From assembly GCF_035920365.1 (NCBI RefSeq), contig NZ_CP109150.1:1054001-1118000 (forward strand): a DNA stretch of 64,000 bases, written 5' to 3'. This document shows, in pieces, positions 61,899-64,000 of the stretch (within the stretch, counting starts at the first letter, position 1; the number at the start of each line of letters is the position of its first letter). The notes under the pieces were generated by a model that saw only the letters and a program-made list of their open reading frames with translations, searched no databases and was not told where the DNA came from. A program made the translations under genes and the position numbers. Origin of the DNA: Micromonospora sp. NBC_01740. GTDB lineage: Bacteria; Actinomycetota; Actinomycetes; Mycobacteriales; Micromonosporaceae.

Positions 61899-64000
61899 GT
61901 GTCCACTGTCGTCATCAAGCGGCCGCCCCGCCGACCGGCGCCGGAGATCCCGGTGGGTGAGCTGCCGGTGGACGCGCCGCCGGAGATCCCCGCCGTGGCC
62001 GGCGGGCGCTGGCAGCAGCTGCTCATGGTGCTGCCCATGCTCGGCGGCACCGTGGCGATGGCGATGATGTTCGGCCGCGGCGGGGGCGCCTACTCGTACG
62101 TGGTCGGCGGGATGTTCGGGCTCTCCTCGCTGGCCATGCTGGTGACCTCGTGGGGCAGCGCCTCCGGCACACCGAAGAAGTCGGAGATGATGGCCGCCCG
62201 GCGGGACTACCTGCGGCACCTGACCGTGCTGCGGCGCCGGGTCCGGCAGACCGCCGGGCAGCAGCGTGCCGGGCTCTACTACCGGCACCCGGATCCCGGC
62301 CGGCTCTGGTCGACCGTCGACAGCCACCGGGTCTGGGAACGCCGCCCCACCGACCCCGACTTCGGGGTGGTCCGGGTCGCCGTCGGCCCGCAGACCCTCG
62401 CCACCCCGCTGGTCCCCCCGGTCACCCGCCCGCTGGAGGAGCTGGAACCGATGACCGCCGGCTCGCTGCGCCGGTTCCTGGACGCGTACTCCGTGGTGCC
62501 GGACCTGCCGGTGGCGCTCTCCCTGCGCAGCTTCGCCCGCGTCTTCGTACGGGCCGCCGGCCCGGCCGACGACGGCGACGGACCCGCCGCCCAGGCCCTG
62601 GCCCGGGCGATGCTCGCCCAGCTCGCGGTCTTCCACGCCCCGGACGAGCTGCTCGTCGCCGTCTGCGCCGGGCCGGAACGGCGGGCCGCCTGGGAGTGGG
62701 TCAAGTGGCTGCCGCACGCCCACCACCCCACCCGCACCGACGCGCTCGGCCCGGTCCGGCTGGTCACCAGCGCGGGGGTCGAGCTGGAGGGGCTGCTGGA
62801 CGAGGTGCTGGCCAGCCGGTCCCGGTTCAGCCCCGCCGGCCCGGCCACCGACGGCCCGCACGTGGTGGTGGTGCTCGACGGGGGCGACCTGACCGGCGCC
62901 ACCGACCTGACCGGCGACGGCGGCATCGACGCGGTCACGATCATCGACCTGGACACCCCGCCGCCGCGCCTGCTGGACCGGTTCGCGCTGCTGCTGGAGC
63001 TGCGCGGGGGTCGGCTGCACTCCCACTCCGCCGACGGGCACGCCGAGGTCGGTACGGCGGACCGGCTGGACCTCGTCGACGCGGAGGCCGTCGCCCGACG
63101 GCTGGCCCCGCTGCGGCTGGCCACGGCGGCACGCGGCCCGGACGCCCCGCCGGGCGCGGAGCTGGGCCTGCCCGAGCTGCTCGGTCTCGGCGACCCGGAG
63201 AGCTTCACCGCCGAGCAGGGGTGGGCGCCCCGGTCCGCCCGGGAGCGGCTGCGGGTGCCGATCGGGGTGGGCACCGACGGCGGCGCCATCGAGCTGGACC
63301 TCAAGGAGTCGGCGCAGGACGGGATGGGGCCGCACGGCCTGCTGATCGGGGCGACCGGCTCCGGCAAGTCCGAGCTGCTGCGCACGCTGGTGCTCGGGCT
63401 GGCCGCCACGCACAGCTCGGAGCAGCTCAACTTCGTACTGATCGACTTCAAGGGCGGCGCGACCTTCGCCTCGTTCGACCGGCTGCCGCACACCGCCGCG
63501 GTGATCACCAACCTGGCCGACGCGCTGCCGCTGGTCGACCGGATGGTCGACGCCATCAACGGCGAGCTGGTCCGCCGCCAGGAGCTGCTGCGCCGGGCCG
63601 GCAACTTCGCGAGCCTGCGCGACTACGAGCGGGCGCGCGCCGCCGGCACCCCGCTCGCCCCGCTGCCGTCGCTGCTGCTGATCTGCGACGAGTTCTCCGA
63701 GCTGCTCTCGGCCAAGCCCGACTTCATCGACCTGTTCGTGCAGATCGGCCGGCTGGGCCGGTCGCTCGGCGTGCACCTGCTGCTGGCGAGCCAGCGGTTG
63801 GAGGAGGGGCGGCTGCGCGGACTCGACACCCACCTGTCGTACCGGATCGGGCTGCGGACCTTCTCGGCGCTGGAGTCCCGCACGGTGCTCGGGGTGCCGG
63901 ACGCGCACGAGCTGCCCCGCTCCCCCGGCCACGGCTACCTGCGCTTCGGCACCGAGCCGCTGGTGCGGTTCAAGGCCGCGTACGTCTCGGGGGCGCTGCG
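61899..64000 (+). CDS. eccC: Type VII secretion ATPase EccC (partial)
   Basis: GTG 61899, preceded by AGGAGG 4 nt upstream, opens a frame that runs off the right edge after about 700 codons. Two N-terminal helices (WQQLLMVLPMLGGTVAMAMMF and GMFGLSSLAMLVTSWG) anchor the protein. After a conserved MAARRDYLRHL region, the first FtsK-like ATPase domain has Walker A GATGSGKSE (Lys490), FVLIDFKGGATF and Walker B LLLICDEFSELL, followed by LGVHLLLASQRL. The later ATPase domains lie beyond the window. EccC selects and powers export of ESX substrates with EccD encoded next door. Confidence 0.94.
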   Translation, partial: MSTVVIKRPPRRPAPEIPVGELPVDAPPEIPAVAGGRWQQLLMVLPMLGGTVAMAMMFGRGGGAYSYVVGGMFGLSSLAMLVTSWGSASGTPKKSEMMAARRDYLRHLTVLRRRVRQTAGQQRAGLYYRHPDPGRLWSTVDSHRVWERRPTDPDFGVVRVAVGPQTLATPLVPPVTRPLEELEPMTAGSLRRFLDAYSVVPDLPVALSLRSFARVFVRAAGPADDGDGPAAQALARAMLAQLAVFHAPDELLVAVCAGPERRAAWEWVKWLPHAHHPTRTDALGPVRLVTSAGVELEGLLDEVLASRSRFSPAGPATDGPHVVVVLDGGDLTGATDLTGDGGIDAVTIIDLDTPPPRLLDRFALLLELRGGRLHSHSADGHAEVGTADRLDLVDAEAVARRLAPLRLATAARGPDAPPGAELGLPELLGLGDPESFTAEQGWAPRSARERLRVPIGVGTDGGAIELDLKESAQDGMGPHGLLIGATGSGKSELLRTLVLGLAATHSSEQLNFVLIDFKGGATFASFDRLPHTAAVITNLADALPLVDRMVDAINGELVRRQELLRRAGNFASLRDYERARAAGTPLAPLPSLLLICDEFSELLSAKPDFIDLFVQIGRLGRSLGVHLLLASQRLEEGRLRGLDTHLSYRIGLRTFSALESRTVLGVPDAHELPRSPGHGYLRFGTEPLVRFKAAYVSGAL

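Noticed and set aside
1..64000. CRISPR arrays, tRNA or rRNA genes
   Set aside because: No regularly spaced repeats of CRISPR type and no cloverleaf or rRNA sequence was recognised on either strand.

Overview
The window looks like core chromosome of a very GC-rich actinomycete, most likely Micromonosporaceae (Micromonospora or a close relative). The signs are strong third-position GC bias, Lsr2, an ESX-type eccC/eccD pair, a DUF2342 (F420-associated) protein and many GTG starts. From memory, gene order closely follows the Mycobacterium tuberculosis block Rv3583-Rv3628: lpqE-radA-disA-Rv3587c-like, mutY, clpC-lsr2-lysS, coaX, panD-panC-DUF2520, DUF3180-folK-folB-folP, folE-ftsH, hpt, tilS, DUF2342, a D,D-carboxypeptidase and ppa. 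The window is therefore conserved backbone with lineage-specific insertions.

Layout. 1-1610: a partial methyltransferase and a UbiA prenyltransferase. 1750-8568: LpqE-like lipoprotein, RadA, DisA (c-di-AMP synthase), a membrane-anchored protein, peptide deformylase coupled to an ACT-domain protein, and MutY. 8674-9324: a secreted C39-type protease, then a gene-free stretch with a large palindrome. 10065-15026: clpC, lsr2 and lysS, with a cluster of DnaA boxes between clpC and lsr2. 15118-22745: a methyltransferase, then a cofactor block on the minus strand (coaX-nadC-nadB, septum-type lipoprotein, panD-panC-DUF2520) for NAD, pantothenate and CoA. 22971-25378: a MidA/NDUFAF7-family methyltransferase translationally coupled to an orphan nuoD. 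25449-33836: a membrane/coiled-coil protein, an osmoprotectant-type ABC transporter and several small membrane proteins. 33856-35662: folK, folB and folP in overlapping order.

36006-48540 separates folP from folE, which lie close together in mycobacteria. It holds a tightly coupled operon resembling a minimal Gram-positive type IV secretion machine: a small pilin-like two-TM protein, a PrgI/VirB3-like protein, an 18-codon coupled mini-ORF, a VirB4 ATPase with a long proline-rich N-terminus, a VirB6/TrbL-like polytopic protein, a VirB8/TcpC-like protein and a bifunctional lysozyme-like/LytM wall hydrolase. Further genes follow: an unknown soluble protein, a second single-TM protein, an FtsK-like protein whose Walker A lysine is arginine, and a coiled-coil membrane protein. 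No relaxase, integrase or attachment site is visible, so this may be a resident secretion or DNA-transfer apparatus rather than an active mobile element. A structured leader of about 190 nt precedes it. This cluster is the best candidate for an undescribed system.

48594-60362 returns to the backbone: folE, ftsH, hpt, a 45-residue membrane protein, an AraC-type regulator, gamma-glutamyltransferase, tilS, the DUF2342 protein, a D,D-carboxypeptidase with a collagen-like extension, and ppa. The window ends in a type VII secretion locus (eccD, and eccC cut by the edge). No tRNA, rRNA, CRISPR array or insertion sequence was seen.
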